Source: a virus. From it: a stretch of 27,958 nt of DNA. The notes below the pieces were generated by a model. That model was not told the DNA's origin. It saw only the letters and a list, made by a program, of their open reading frames with translations, and searched no databases. Below are positions 1 through 8,432 of this stretch, in pieces (the stretch's first letter is position 1; every line of letters begins with the position of its first letter). The stretch spans positions 1-27,958 of the IMG/VR virus record IMGVR_UViG_3300029951_001069; one strand, 5' to 3'. Made by a program: the position numbers and the translations under genes.

Positions 1-1686
1 GCACTCCAGGAGGAGCACGGGTCGATGGGACTCGCCAAGGCGCACGGGTGCTGGGAGAGTGAACGACGGGGTTGCACCGCCACCGCCACCGTAGATACCC
101 ACCTCGCCGGTTGCGACAGCCGCCGTGGCTTGGAGCTGGTCGGTCATGTTCTGAGCGGACACCGTGCCGGAGAACTTGGCGTTACCAGAACGGTCCACGG
201 CGAACACTGCGTTGTTCCAGTTCTTTGCGCCGGCACCCACCCATACCGGATAGGCATCGCCTGGGTTGTTCGTCAGCTCTGCACGGAACTCCAGCGGGTT
301 GATGATGTTTCCATTGCCGTCGAGCTGGAACGTACGGAACGTCCCGCCGTTCACTTCGCCCATGTTGGCCGTGATGGCAGACAGCGTGTTCGTGGTGATC
401 TTGTTCGCTGTGATCGAGCCATCAACGATGAGCTGGCCCGTGATACCGACCGTGCTCACGCCACCGACCGTCCCGACCACGAACGGGTACTTCATCTGCT
501 GCACGCCACCTGTGGACGTGTAGGTGGGCGAGACGATGCCGAAGCGGTCCGCCATGACGATGAAATTGGAGCCGGTCTTTGAATCGACACCCAGGCCGAT
601 GCCAGCGACAACAGGGACACCATCGATCTTCCCGCCGTTGATACGGACGGTCCAGTTCGCTTGCCACTCCGCAGCTCCACCGGGATCGGCAGAGCCTGTG
701 ACCAGGGCCTCGAAGCGCTGCTGAAGGTTCGCAAAGGAACCACTGGAGAACGCTTCGACCTGCTGGGTCGCAATGACCTTCGCTTGGTCCTTAGTGGTGT
801 AGGTGGTCGCTAAGGTCTGATAGATCGCCTGGTTTGCCAGGTTGAAATCGGAGGAGACCTTTGTGATCGCCGAGGCTCGCGCTTCGGTCTCGTTCGCGAC
901 AGCCTGGTTCACGATAGTGATCTGCGACTTGTTGTCTGCGATGGCTGCGCTGAGTTGAGTTGCGGAGGTGGTGCGCGCTTCGGTTTCCGTAGCGAGCGCC
1001 TCGCGGACCTCAATGAATTGCGCGGCCGAAGTGTCGAACTTCGCGAATAGCTCGGTGATCTGCTTTGCGATGGCATGGCTGTTATCAACGAAGCCGGAGA
1101 TCGAAGTCTCGGCAATCGTCAGCCGACCGTTGATCTTGCGGCGCTCATCGAACGTCTGCTCGCTGCGGAGGAGTTCCTCTAGGAGCGTCTCCGCAGTGCC
1201 GTCGATGTCATCTAGTCGGCTCACCAGCAGACCCATGATGGGCGACTGCATGAGCGCGTCGATGATCTGCTGGATCGGGAGGGATGGCGTGGAGCCACCA
1301 GGGTTCGGCCAGCCAGAGCCACCACCGGGGAGGCCGCCACCGCCGTACATGCCGAAGTCGATCTGCTCTTGGCAGATGTAGAGGAGCTGCTTGGTGTTTA
1401 GGTTCAAGTCCTTCGCGGGCAGCTGCGCGCCGTCATGGTAGACAGCGAGCGTGTCGTCGCGCGGGGTGAACCTACGGATGGTCACAAGGATGCCATCGGG
1501 CACCTCTGCGGCCAGCTGAATTTCGGTGGAGCCAATCCGCTTGAAGGACTGTTCCACAGCATCCCCTACATCCCCCGCGAACACACGAATGTCATCCGTG
1601 CGCAGGTAGGGAAAAGGGATGGTGTACGTGGCCGATCCCTTCGCCAGATACATGACGAAGGAATAGCCACGGGCCAGTGGGGTCAT
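1..1686 (-). CDS. Tail fibre, T7 gp17-like N-terminus with gpJ-like C-terminal part (partial, runs off left edge)
   Basis: Open frame of 562 codons from ATG at 1686 to base 1 with no stop, so the C-terminus is outside the window. Residues 1-110 match the T7 tail-fibre N-terminal domain that attaches the fibre to the tail (ARGYSFVMYLAKGSATYTIP, then PFPYLRTDDIRVF). A glycine/proline-rich hinge follows at about 112-135. Residues 140-320 are helical with repeated ETEAR units (near 226 and 266), typical of coiled segments in lambda gpJ-type proteins. Residues about 323-440 resemble the gpJ C-terminal DUF1983 region (ADRFGIV, then GQLIVDGSITANKITTNTLS). The start has a good ribosome site (AGGAG, 4 bases upstream) and lies 16 bases after the gp16-like stop. 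It should be a virion protein for host recognition. Family assignment rests on motif recall. Confidence 0.9.
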   Translation of the reverse strand, partial: MTPLARGYSFVMYLAKGSATYTIPFPYLRTDDIRVFAGDVGDAVEQSFKRIGSTEIQLAAEVPDGILVTIRRFTPRDDTLAVYHDGAQLPAKDLNLNTKQLLYICQEQIDFGMYGGGGLPGGGSGWPNPGGSTPSLPIQQIIDALMQSPIMGLLVSRLDDIDGTAETLLEELLRSEQTFDERRKINGRLTIAETSISGFVDNSHAIAKQITELFAKFDTSAAQFIEVREALATETEARTTSATQLSAAIADNKSQITIVNQAVANETEARASAITKVSSDFNLANQAIYQTLATTYTTKDQAKVIATQQVEAFSSGSFANLQQRFEALVTGSADPGGAAEWQANWTVRINGGKIDGVPVVAGIGLGVDSKTGSNFIVMADRFGIVSPTYTSTGGVQQMKYPFVVGTVGGVSTVGITGQLIVDGSITANKITTNTLSAITANMGEVNGGTFRTFQLDGNGNIINPLEFRAELTNNPGDAYPVWVGAGAKNWNNAVFAVDRSGNAKFSGTVSAQNMTDQLQATAAVATGEVGIYGGGGGATPSFTLPAPVRLGESHRPVLLLEC

Positions 1687-1701
1687 TGGTCTCCTGAGGG
1701 G

Positions 1702-4700
1702 TTAATACTGCTGCTGGTTCTGCTTTGCATCGGGAAGCTGTCGCGCCGCTGCTGCGCCCACGTTGCGCCATCCGGTTACGTTGGAGAACCAGAGAGCAGA
1801 CCATGCGGCCTGAAAGTCCTGTTTGGTTACCTGCTTGTTCGGATCGATCGCATGCGCGGGGATACCTGCGATTGCGTAGAGTCGCTGTAGTGTTCCGATT
1901 GCAGGGATGCCGAGGATGCCCGACTGGAGCCCTGAAGAGCGCCCATAGGCGAACACAGGATCTTGCTGGGCAATGTCATGCCATGCGGTATCGATGACCA
2001 TCGGGATGATCGAGGAGAAGCTGGACTGCATGAAGCCGGCTTTGAATAGCGCTCCTGGTGCGAGCTGACGCTCGCGGCCTTCAGGATCACCGATGGTGTT
2101 CAAGTAGGAACGCGCTGCCATGCCAACGGTCGCGAAGAACGTCGAAGTAGTCATCATTCCGAACGTCTGCCAGTCCCGCATGTGCAACCCGTTGAGTAGG
2201 TGACGCGTGTAGGAGGTGGTCATAAACGAACGGAACTGCGAGAACATCTTACCTACGTCGGAGTGCATGAGCTGGACGGTGTCGCCGACGTCGCCTTCAA
2301 TGACTTGGTGGCGCGTGATGTTCCACATATACGAAGACAGTGAGGTCTTCTCCTGAGGCGTCCAGGTGTGAAACTCCTTCTCCATCTGATCGAGATTCTT
2401 GATCCCCTTCAGCTTCCCAAAGATCAACGATTGGTCCGCTTCGGACATGCCGGAGTTACGCAGACGGTCGATGTGGGCTTGCTTGAGAATGTCGCGATTA
2501 GCGAAGTCGATCAGACGATGCATGGAGGAACGCGCGGCGAACCGCTGGAGGAGCGTCTGCATCGGTGCCATACCTGAGGCGACCGAAATGACACGCTTGG
2601 CAACCTGCTGGGCATTGTCGAGCTTGTTGAGGCCGGAGTTGATCTTCGTGCTGACCTTACCGGCCAGCATGTTCGACACGTCAGCGTCGTTCCAGCGTCC
2701 ATGGCCGAAGTCATCGGTGCGAAGGTATGCGGGGTTGCGGGACCAGTCCGTACCGGGGGCACAGATGTCGTCGAGCATGTTGGCGACCGGATGCTCGAAG
2801 GCTCCGCTCTTCATGCGCTTAAGCATTCCCTGCATTTCAGGCACGGCCTTCAGGGTAGCCCTGAGGCCCGCATAGGCAATCGTTGGGCCGAGTTCGGCCA
2901 TCATCGTGAAGCCCACCTGCCCCATCATGGAGAGGTGTGCGTTGTCACGCACGAGACGTCCCCAACGACCCAACGCCGCATCGGGGTTCTCTGAGGTGGA
3001 CCTACCGAGGATAGAGTTGGTGGTGATGTCGAACAGACGGTGCGTAGATACAACGTCGTCCTTAGCTTTCGCAGCCTCTTCGCCAAGTTGTAGGCGGTAC
3101 GCGTCGAGTTCGGACTGCGAGCCGATGCCGAGCTTCTGGTGCAATGCGGCCCAGCCCATTTGCTCGCGGCCATATGACGGGACGATGTGTTGGATGTTGT
3201 TCTCCAGGAGATCGGAGATGCCTACGTCATACGCGTTGCCGTCATCGCCCGTGAGCGTGGCGCGATAGTTCTCGTCCATCTCAATGCGGGACTTGGTGCG
3301 AGCGTGACTCGCGCGATCCTTGTTGCCTGCCTTCAGCGGCTCCACCATCGCCTTGATCTTCGACTCTTCGACTCCCGCACCGCGCAGCAGCGCTTCAATG
3401 GAGTCGGTGTCCTTCAGCGACAGGCTCATGTGCAGGGCTTGGCCCTGATCCATCGCCTTCGTGTGCATTCGGTCCAGCCATGCAGTCGCCACGGCCTTGA
3501 GCGTGTCCTCATTTACACCGCCCTCGCCTACATTGTGTTCCCACTTGCTTCGCATGGCAGGCATGACGACGTTCTCGATGAAGTCCGCGTGGCGGATAGT
3601 CTTCGTTCCAAACACGTCCTCGAAACCGCGACGCTTGGGAACACGCGGTAGATAGTCCGCAGCGCTGGTGATTCCCTCCCAACCAGGAACGCCGTTGGCC
3701 TGCATGTGCTGGCGAACTTCGTCGAAGTGGTTCTGCGCTTCCGCAGCAAGACGCTTCACCGCAGGTGGAGCATCTGCCTTCGGGTTTCGGATATGGTCAC
3801 CTACTTGTTCGAAGAAGTCGGCTCGACCAGCGGTGTCGAACATGCGCAGGCCGTTCTCGCGAGCATGCTCTGTCCACGCGCTATTCACTGCCGGCTGCCA
3901 CTTGGACTGCATTAGCGCTTCGGTGCGATGAGCCATCTGCGATGCTGTCTCTCCTTGGGCAACGCTCTTGTCTGCGGAACCCACACCGTCACGCACACCC
4001 TTCCAGCCGAAGTCTCGGGTGAGTGCGGAGTTCATCTTGTTTAGGCGCGCGGAGATATCGCGGCGTGCGCCGGCAAATGCTACCTGGATGTGCGAGTTCG
4101 CATAGGCCTCGTCGAGACGCTTCTTCGCAGCTTCACTCAGATTGATTTCGGGACCATCGACAGAACTGACGCCCGTGCGGACACGAGCGGAACCCATTGA
4201 GTCCGCCATGTTGCCCACGCGGGCTTCGTTGGCGATCCTCTCGGCACTCTTCGCCATGTGCGCGACCTCATGGTCAGCGAAGCCGGCGATGCCACCTGCG
4301 AAGATGAAGGAGGCAGCAGCCATCCCCGCGATGTCCGTTCCGGTAATTTCAGGGTTGTAGTGCGACTCTGCGGCTCCCGCTGCGGCAGCTTCGGCAGCAC
4401 CTACGCTACCTGTCACAGCCATCGACTTCAGTCGGCCAGGAGCAAGGTTTTTGGCGACGCCTGCGGCCGTTGTGGCTGCTTTGGTAGCCGTAGTACCCGC
4501 ATGCTCTATTGCAGAGAGCGTAGCGGCGTCCTCGGCGGAAGATGCGCCGATGTAACCAGCACGGATCGCGCGGGCCTCTGTAACGGCCTCTGTGGCTCCC
4601 TTGGCGAGCTTGCTGGCTGCATTGGCCGCACGCGCTGCCTTACCTGCACGCCCGAAGACAGCAGCGGCAGTTACGGGTGATGCAATGGCGTCCAGTGCAA

Positions 4701-5160
4701 CCATGCCAGGATCGATGGTTCCAGCAAGGAGCGTACTGCCCAGGCCGGAGTTACGCAGCGTCTCTGCCGCCATCGTGTTCTCGTGCGCGACACCGAACAG
4801 ATAGTCCTCGTGCTCCTTCGAGAACGCACTCTTCGCCAGATCTACTTGATCAGGCATGCCGGCTTTGATGAGGCGCTCAGCGAACGCCTTGGACTCCTTC
4901 CATCCGTAGTCGGGATCAACAGGCATCTTTGAGGATGTCAGTCCGCGATCCACGAGGCCAATAGTCCCCTCAACACTGGACGCGCCGAGTGTCTCGCCGA
5001 ACGAGGTGTTGTCCTTGATGCGCTTCTGCTCGGCGGCTGTTGCCCGGTCGGCTATGTCCTGCTGCGCCTGAGAGACGACAGGGGCACGTTGGGCCGATGG
5101 TGTTCGCGGATCAAGGAAGATCGGCGAGCTAAAAACGTCTGAGGGGCTAGTGGATGCCAT
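1702..5160 (-). CDS. Internal virion protein D (T7 gp16-like), without transglycosylase domain
   Basis: 1152-residue protein in the T7 gene 16 position, between gp15-like and tail-fibre genes. In T7 this protein is ejected with gp14 and gp15 and helps form the trans-envelope DNA conduit. T7 gp16 is 1318 residues and starts with a lytic transglycosylase domain. Here the N-terminus (MASTSPSDVF, with a run of polar helical sequence) shows no transglycosylase signature, and the protein is shorter by about that domain. An Ala/Gly-rich hydrophobic stretch lies around residues 240-300. The rest is long, mainly helical and Ala-rich. Start ATG has GGAG five bases upstream. The call rests on position, size and composition more than on single motifs. 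Confidence 0.85.
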   Translation of the reverse strand: MASTSPSDVFSSPIFLDPRTPSAQRAPVVSQAQQDIADRATAAEQKRIKDNTSFGETLGASSVEGTIGLVDRGLTSSKMPVDPDYGWKESKAFAERLIKAGMPDQVDLAKSAFSKEHEDYLFGVAHENTMAAETLRNSGLGSTLLAGTIDPGMVALDAIASPVTAAAVFGRAGKAARAANAASKLAKGATEAVTEARAIRAGYIGASSAEDAATLSAIEHAGTTATKAATTAAGVAKNLAPGRLKSMAVTGSVGAAEAAAAGAAESHYNPEITGTDIAGMAAASFIFAGGIAGFADHEVAHMAKSAERIANEARVGNMADSMGSARVRTGVSSVDGPEINLSEAAKKRLDEAYANSHIQVAFAGARRDISARLNKMNSALTRDFGWKGVRDGVGSADKSVAQGETASQMAHRTEALMQSKWQPAVNSAWTEHARENGLRMFDTAGRADFFEQVGDHIRNPKADAPPAVKRLAAEAQNHFDEVRQHMQANGVPGWEGITSAADYLPRVPKRRGFEDVFGTKTIRHADFIENVVMPAMRSKWEHNVGEGGVNEDTLKAVATAWLDRMHTKAMDQGQALHMSLSLKDTDSIEALLRGAGVEESKIKAMVEPLKAGNKDRASHARTKSRIEMDENYRATLTGDDGNAYDVGISDLLENNIQHIVPSYGREQMGWAALHQKLGIGSQSELDAYRLQLGEEAAKAKDDVVSTHRLFDITTNSILGRSTSENPDAALGRWGRLVRDNAHLSMMGQVGFTMMAELGPTIAYAGLRATLKAVPEMQGMLKRMKSGAFEHPVANMLDDICAPGTDWSRNPAYLRTDDFGHGRWNDADVSNMLAGKVSTKINSGLNKLDNAQQVAKRVISVASGMAPMQTLLQRFAARSSMHRLIDFANRDILKQAHIDRLRNSGMSEADQSLIFGKLKGIKNLDQMEKEFHTWTPQEKTSLSSYMWNITRHQVIEGDVGDTVQLMHSDVGKMFSQFRSFMTTSYTRHLLNGLHMRDWQTFGMMTTSTFFATVGMAARSYLNTIGDPEGRERQLAPGALFKAGFMQSSFSSIIPMVIDTAWHDIAQQDPVFAYGRSSGLQSGILGIPAIGTLQRLYAIAGIPAHAIDPNKQVTKQDFQAAWSALWFSNVTGWRNVGAAAARQLPDAKQNQQQY

Positions 5161-5175
5161 GAAGACTCCGTGGGG

Positions 5176-7509
5176 TTAGTGTGTATTCGAGAGGAAGTCG
5201 ATGAAGGACTGAGGGGCCAGTGAGGGATCGATGCCGCCCTTTGGGATCACCGACGTGGCGGGGTTCGGGTTGGGAGCGGCTTTCTTCCACTCGCGCTTCA
5301 TCTGGTACTTACCGATGTTGGAGTACGTGGTGTCGAGCTGCTCAATCCGTTTGTCCACAGCGACGTCCTTTACCTTCTCTTGGTCAACCCATGCGACATG
5401 CTTCGCAGCCAATGTCTCTGGATCGAATACAAGGGGAACCTCCACCTTCCTCGTGTGGCCCTGCTCGTCAGTGATCTCTTTCTCGACAGTCACCGGGTAC
5501 GGCGTGGAGAAGCCGCTGCGTCGGATCATCTGAACCTTGCCAGGATCTCCCTTGACCGGCGCGACGAAGATGCCCTCGTCCTCGGTCATCACTCCGCGCT
5601 TCACGAGGTTCGCTTTGGTATCGATCGTTAGCTGATTGGCAGCCTTGGCTCCCTCATCGCTCATACCTGCACGCGGGACCAACTCCGTCCCTACAGGGAC
5701 GCGTCCAGCCATAACAAGAGCTTTCGCTTCGTCCCAAGCCTTTTGCTGGTTGGAGCCGTAGTGGCCTGTCGCCAGGAGGTCTTCGTACCGCTTACCGATC
5801 TCTTCGCGCACGAAGTCCTCATTGGTAACCCTGTCGCCTGTGAAGGGCACATGGAAGCCAAGGAACTTGGTGTCGTTGACGACATCGAGCGGCGCATCGC
5901 GGTTGGCCTGAGCAACCTTCCCACCGATGCGCTTCACCGTGTCAGGGTCAAGCGGCTGCACATCGGCCATCTCGGACAGCGCAGCCTGCGGCGACATCTT
6001 CATTGTCTCGACGCGTGTCTGGTACGCAGAGAACTGCGCTTTGGCTTCAGTCGATAGCATGCGATCCGCGTACTGCGGGTTCACCATCGCGGCCTGCTGG
6101 TGGAGCGCGAAGAGCGCCTGGAACATCTCAGGGTTCTTCGGGTTGGCCGAGGAGTACATGGCCTGAACCTCAGGAGTGATCGCACCTGTGTGGGCGTTCT
6201 GCTGTAGGTAACGTGTGAAGTTCGCTAGACCTTCAGTCTTGCCGTTCTCATCCTTCGACATCGCGGCCTTCAGATACCCAGAGGTGGCCGATGCGAACGC
6301 GCGGTTGTCCGCCTTGGTAAGTTCAGAGCCACCGTGAGCAGCGGCGAACGAGGCGCGGGCCACAGGATCACCAGAGGCAGCCACGACATCCGCGTTAGCC
6401 TTGAGGGCCTTCTCCTCGGATTCCTTCGCGGCACGGATTGCTCCTGCGCGGTTCATTGCGTGAAGGCCGGTGCGGGTTTCATTGGTCACGATGTCGGGGA
6501 ACTGCTTTGCCAGCAAGGTGATCTCGCTGTCAGTCAGTCCGCCGTACTGCGCCTTGTCGGAAAGACGGTTGTAGTTCGCAACGTAGGCGTCGGCCTGCTG
6601 TTTTACCTGTGCATCCTTCTGGACACGCAGGCCCTTGTCAGCCGCAGCATCGAGCTGGCTGCGCAGATTCGCACCGCCGTTCTTACTTCCGGTGATCCAG
6701 TAGACGCCAGGGGTGCCATCAGGATGGGAAGCCTTCAGGGCATCAAGGGTTGCCTCAATGTTCCCCTTACCGATCGCGAGGTGCGATGCGGCTGCGTTCG
6801 CGATCATTACGTTCGCATCGGCGGGATGGATGTTGTTCTTCCGCGCGTAGGCGTAGAAGTTGTCGATAGCTCCAGGCTGCTGCATGGTGCCAGCTTCAAA
6901 CCCTGTGGCCGCGATGGCCTCGACCTGATCGTGCAGGCGTGCCACGGTTTCGTCGTGGGACTGCTTGATGAACTCGGTCTTTAGAGCATCAGCGGACTTC
7001 GCCATGGATTGAAGGAGTACCGCGCGAGCCTGAGGTGCGAGCGGTCCCTGAGCATCAATGAACTCCTGGGATTTCTGCTTGACGATCTGATCGATATTCG
7101 CGTCGGGATCAAGACCGGCAACAACCGTGGACATCTCACGGGAGAATTTCTGGCCGGCCAGGATGCCCGTGGTTTCGTGGTAACCCTCAAGGGCCGCATC
7201 GGATTTTGCGAGCCACGCCTGGGCCTCTTCGCTGGACGGCTCGCCTGTGATGGACTGCTTGTTGGCAAGTGCTTTGCCGCCCTCCATGTCAACAACGTCC
7301 TGAGCCTTCTTGTTGCGAGCCTGCACCTGCGACACGGTGTTCGAGATAGACGCTGCGTGATCGTTGAGGGAGTTGATGAGCGCAAAGGCAGCATTGCTGG
7401 ACCGCGCGTATGCGTCTTGGCTCGCTTGAACACCCAGGCCAACGTTCGCGGTCTGAGAGCTGTCCACGACATTGCGTGGCTTGATCTGTACGGGGCCGCT
7501 TGCGGGCAT
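5176..7509 (-). CDS. Internal virion protein C (T7 gp15-like)
   Basis: 777 residues, close to T7 gp15 (747), and placed between the gp14-like and gp16-like genes as in T7. The protein is soluble-looking, helical, and rich in Ala, Gln, Lys and Asp, with no membrane segment or signal peptide. In T7, gp15 is part of the internal core and is ejected into the periplasm with gp16 to help move the DNA in. The ATG at 7509 is preceded by AAGGAACCTCC, a ribosome site shared with the gp12-like gene. No catalytic motif is evident. Assigned mainly by gene order and length. Confidence 0.85.
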   Translation of the reverse strand: MPASGPVQIKPRNVVDSSQTANVGLGVQASQDAYARSSNAAFALINSLNDHAASISNTVSQVQARNKKAQDVVDMEGGKALANKQSITGEPSSEEAQAWLAKSDAALEGYHETTGILAGQKFSREMSTVVAGLDPDANIDQIVKQKSQEFIDAQGPLAPQARAVLLQSMAKSADALKTEFIKQSHDETVARLHDQVEAIAATGFEAGTMQQPGAIDNFYAYARKNNIHPADANVMIANAAASHLAIGKGNIEATLDALKASHPDGTPGVYWITGSKNGGANLRSQLDAAADKGLRVQKDAQVKQQADAYVANYNRLSDKAQYGGLTDSEITLLAKQFPDIVTNETRTGLHAMNRAGAIRAAKESEEKALKANADVVAASGDPVARASFAAAHGGSELTKADNRAFASATSGYLKAAMSKDENGKTEGLANFTRYLQQNAHTGAITPEVQAMYSSANPKNPEMFQALFALHQQAAMVNPQYADRMLSTEAKAQFSAYQTRVETMKMSPQAALSEMADVQPLDPDTVKRIGGKVAQANRDAPLDVVNDTKFLGFHVPFTGDRVTNEDFVREEIGKRYEDLLATGHYGSNQQKAWDEAKALVMAGRVPVGTELVPRAGMSDEGAKAANQLTIDTKANLVKRGVMTEDEGIFVAPVKGDPGKVQMIRRSGFSTPYPVTVEKEITDEQGHTRKVEVPLVFDPETLAAKHVAWVDQEKVKDVAVDKRIEQLDTTYSNIGKYQMKREWKKAAPNPNPATSVIPKGGIDPSLAPQSFIDFLSNTH

Positions 7510-7518
7510 GGAGGTTCC

Positions 7519-7974
7519 TTAGGAGGTAGGTGCGGGAGTCGGCGACTTCATGCCGTACTTCTGATACAGGGTTCCGCCAATGCTGGACGCTGCGCTCACG
7601 GTGCTGTTCGTCAGCTGTCCGTTGATCTCCGACGTGCGGGCTCGCTGGTTCATCTGCGCCTCGACGATGCCGTTCTCACGGTTCTTCTCGATACGCGATA
7701 CGTCGCGGTTGGACTGCATCAGGATGTCGTTGAGTTGCGCATCGACAGAGATGCCGGATACGCCTGCTTCGGCGGATGCGACACGAGCTTGGGCGCGAGC
7801 CTCTCGTGCCTGCTTCAGTCGGTCGTCCATCTGCGCGCTTGCTGCTTGGTTGGTCTGGTCTTGCTGCATCCGTCCGATTCGTTCGGCGGTATGCTTCTGC
7901 TGATTGGCTGTAACCGCTGCCGTAGCGACAGTGACGATAGCCATCGCGATAGGGATAGCGAGGGGGCCGCACAT
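7519..7974 (-). CDS. Internal virion protein B (T7 gp14-like)
   Basis: 151 residues (T7 gp14 is 196). The N-terminus holds one hydrophobic segment (about residues 4-23, LAIPIAMAIVTVATAAVTAN) followed by a long Gln/Ala/Arg-rich helical region. This is the layout of T7 gp14, the core protein that enters the outer membrane during ejection. The start codon overlaps the stop of the gp13-like gene (TAATG at 7972-7976), implying coupled translation. The order gp13, gp14, gp15, gp16 is the T7 order. Confidence 0.85.
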   Translation of the reverse strand: MCGPLAIPIAMAIVTVATAAVTANQQKHTAERIGRMQQDQTNQAASAQMDDRLKQAREARAQARVASAEAGVSGISVDAQLNDILMQSNRDVSRIEKNRENGIVEAQMNQRARTSEINGQLTNSTVSAASSIGGTLYQKYGMKSPTPAPTS

Positions 7975-8432
7975 TACTGGTGGATTCCGAACTCAATGAA
8001 AGGGAGTCCGTTGAAGAAGTGAATCTTCATCGGACTGAACCCCAGGTGGAGGAGCCAGAGATGCGCTTTGTAGTGGCGCGCATCTACGAAGTTGAACATT
8101 GCGGTGAAGCACTCGCCCCAGGCCGCAACGTATTCAGCCGACACTTCGAGGAATCGGCGACACACTCGCCCCTTCGGGCCGGTTGAGAGCATCCAGGGCA
8201 CGCCGATGTGGTCGTGTCCGTTGAGCGAATGAACACCGAAGACGGCCTGAGGCTTGCCTTCCCACCAAGCCATGTAGGCCTCGTGATAGGAACCTTGGCA
8301 ATCCACGGATGCCTTGAGAGATTCCAGAGGGCTACTCCAGCCGTGCGCTTCCAGCTCGGCCTGGTCCGCCGCGCATAGGCGGTCTGCAAGGTCGGCCAAT
8401 AGCTCATGCCGTACTTCGGTGATCTCGATCAC
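7974..8432 (-). CDS. Internal virion protein A (T7 gp13-like, acetyltransferase-fold)
   Basis: 152 residues with a GTG start that overlaps the gp12-like stop in a GTGA motif (8429-8432). The nearest upstream ATG alternatives lie deep inside gp12. T7 gp13 is 138 residues. The C-terminal pattern (FNFVDARHYKAHLWLLHLGF, residues about 119-138) resembles the last strands of GNAT-like phage proteins, where 'N...hiRfL..lGF' is common, and matches the T7 gp13 segment with HIRFLKTIGA. The central AVFGVHSL segment also fits. In T7 the protein is needed for correct morphogenesis. Enzyme activity is not implied. Confidence 0.8.
   Translation of the reverse strand: MIEITEVRHELLADLADRLCAADQAELEAHGWSSPLESLKASVDCQGSYHEAYMAWWEGKPQAVFGVHSLNGHDHIGVPWMLSTGPKGRVCRRFLEVSAEYVAAWGECFTAMFNFVDARHYKAHLWLLHLGFSPMKIHFFNGLPFIEFGIHQ

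Noticed and set aside
1691-1707. TATTAACCCC upstream of the tail fibre, 8 of 10 bases like the phage promoter core
   Set aside because: The start site would fall about four bases before the ATG, excluding the ribosome site, and the -7 to -1 part is GC-rich. The match is explained by the gp16 stop codon and the ribosome site.
7009-8022. Long plus-strand open frame (337 codons) across the gp14/gp15 region
   Set aside because: Crosses two real genes in antisense, with low-complexity composition and no family pattern.
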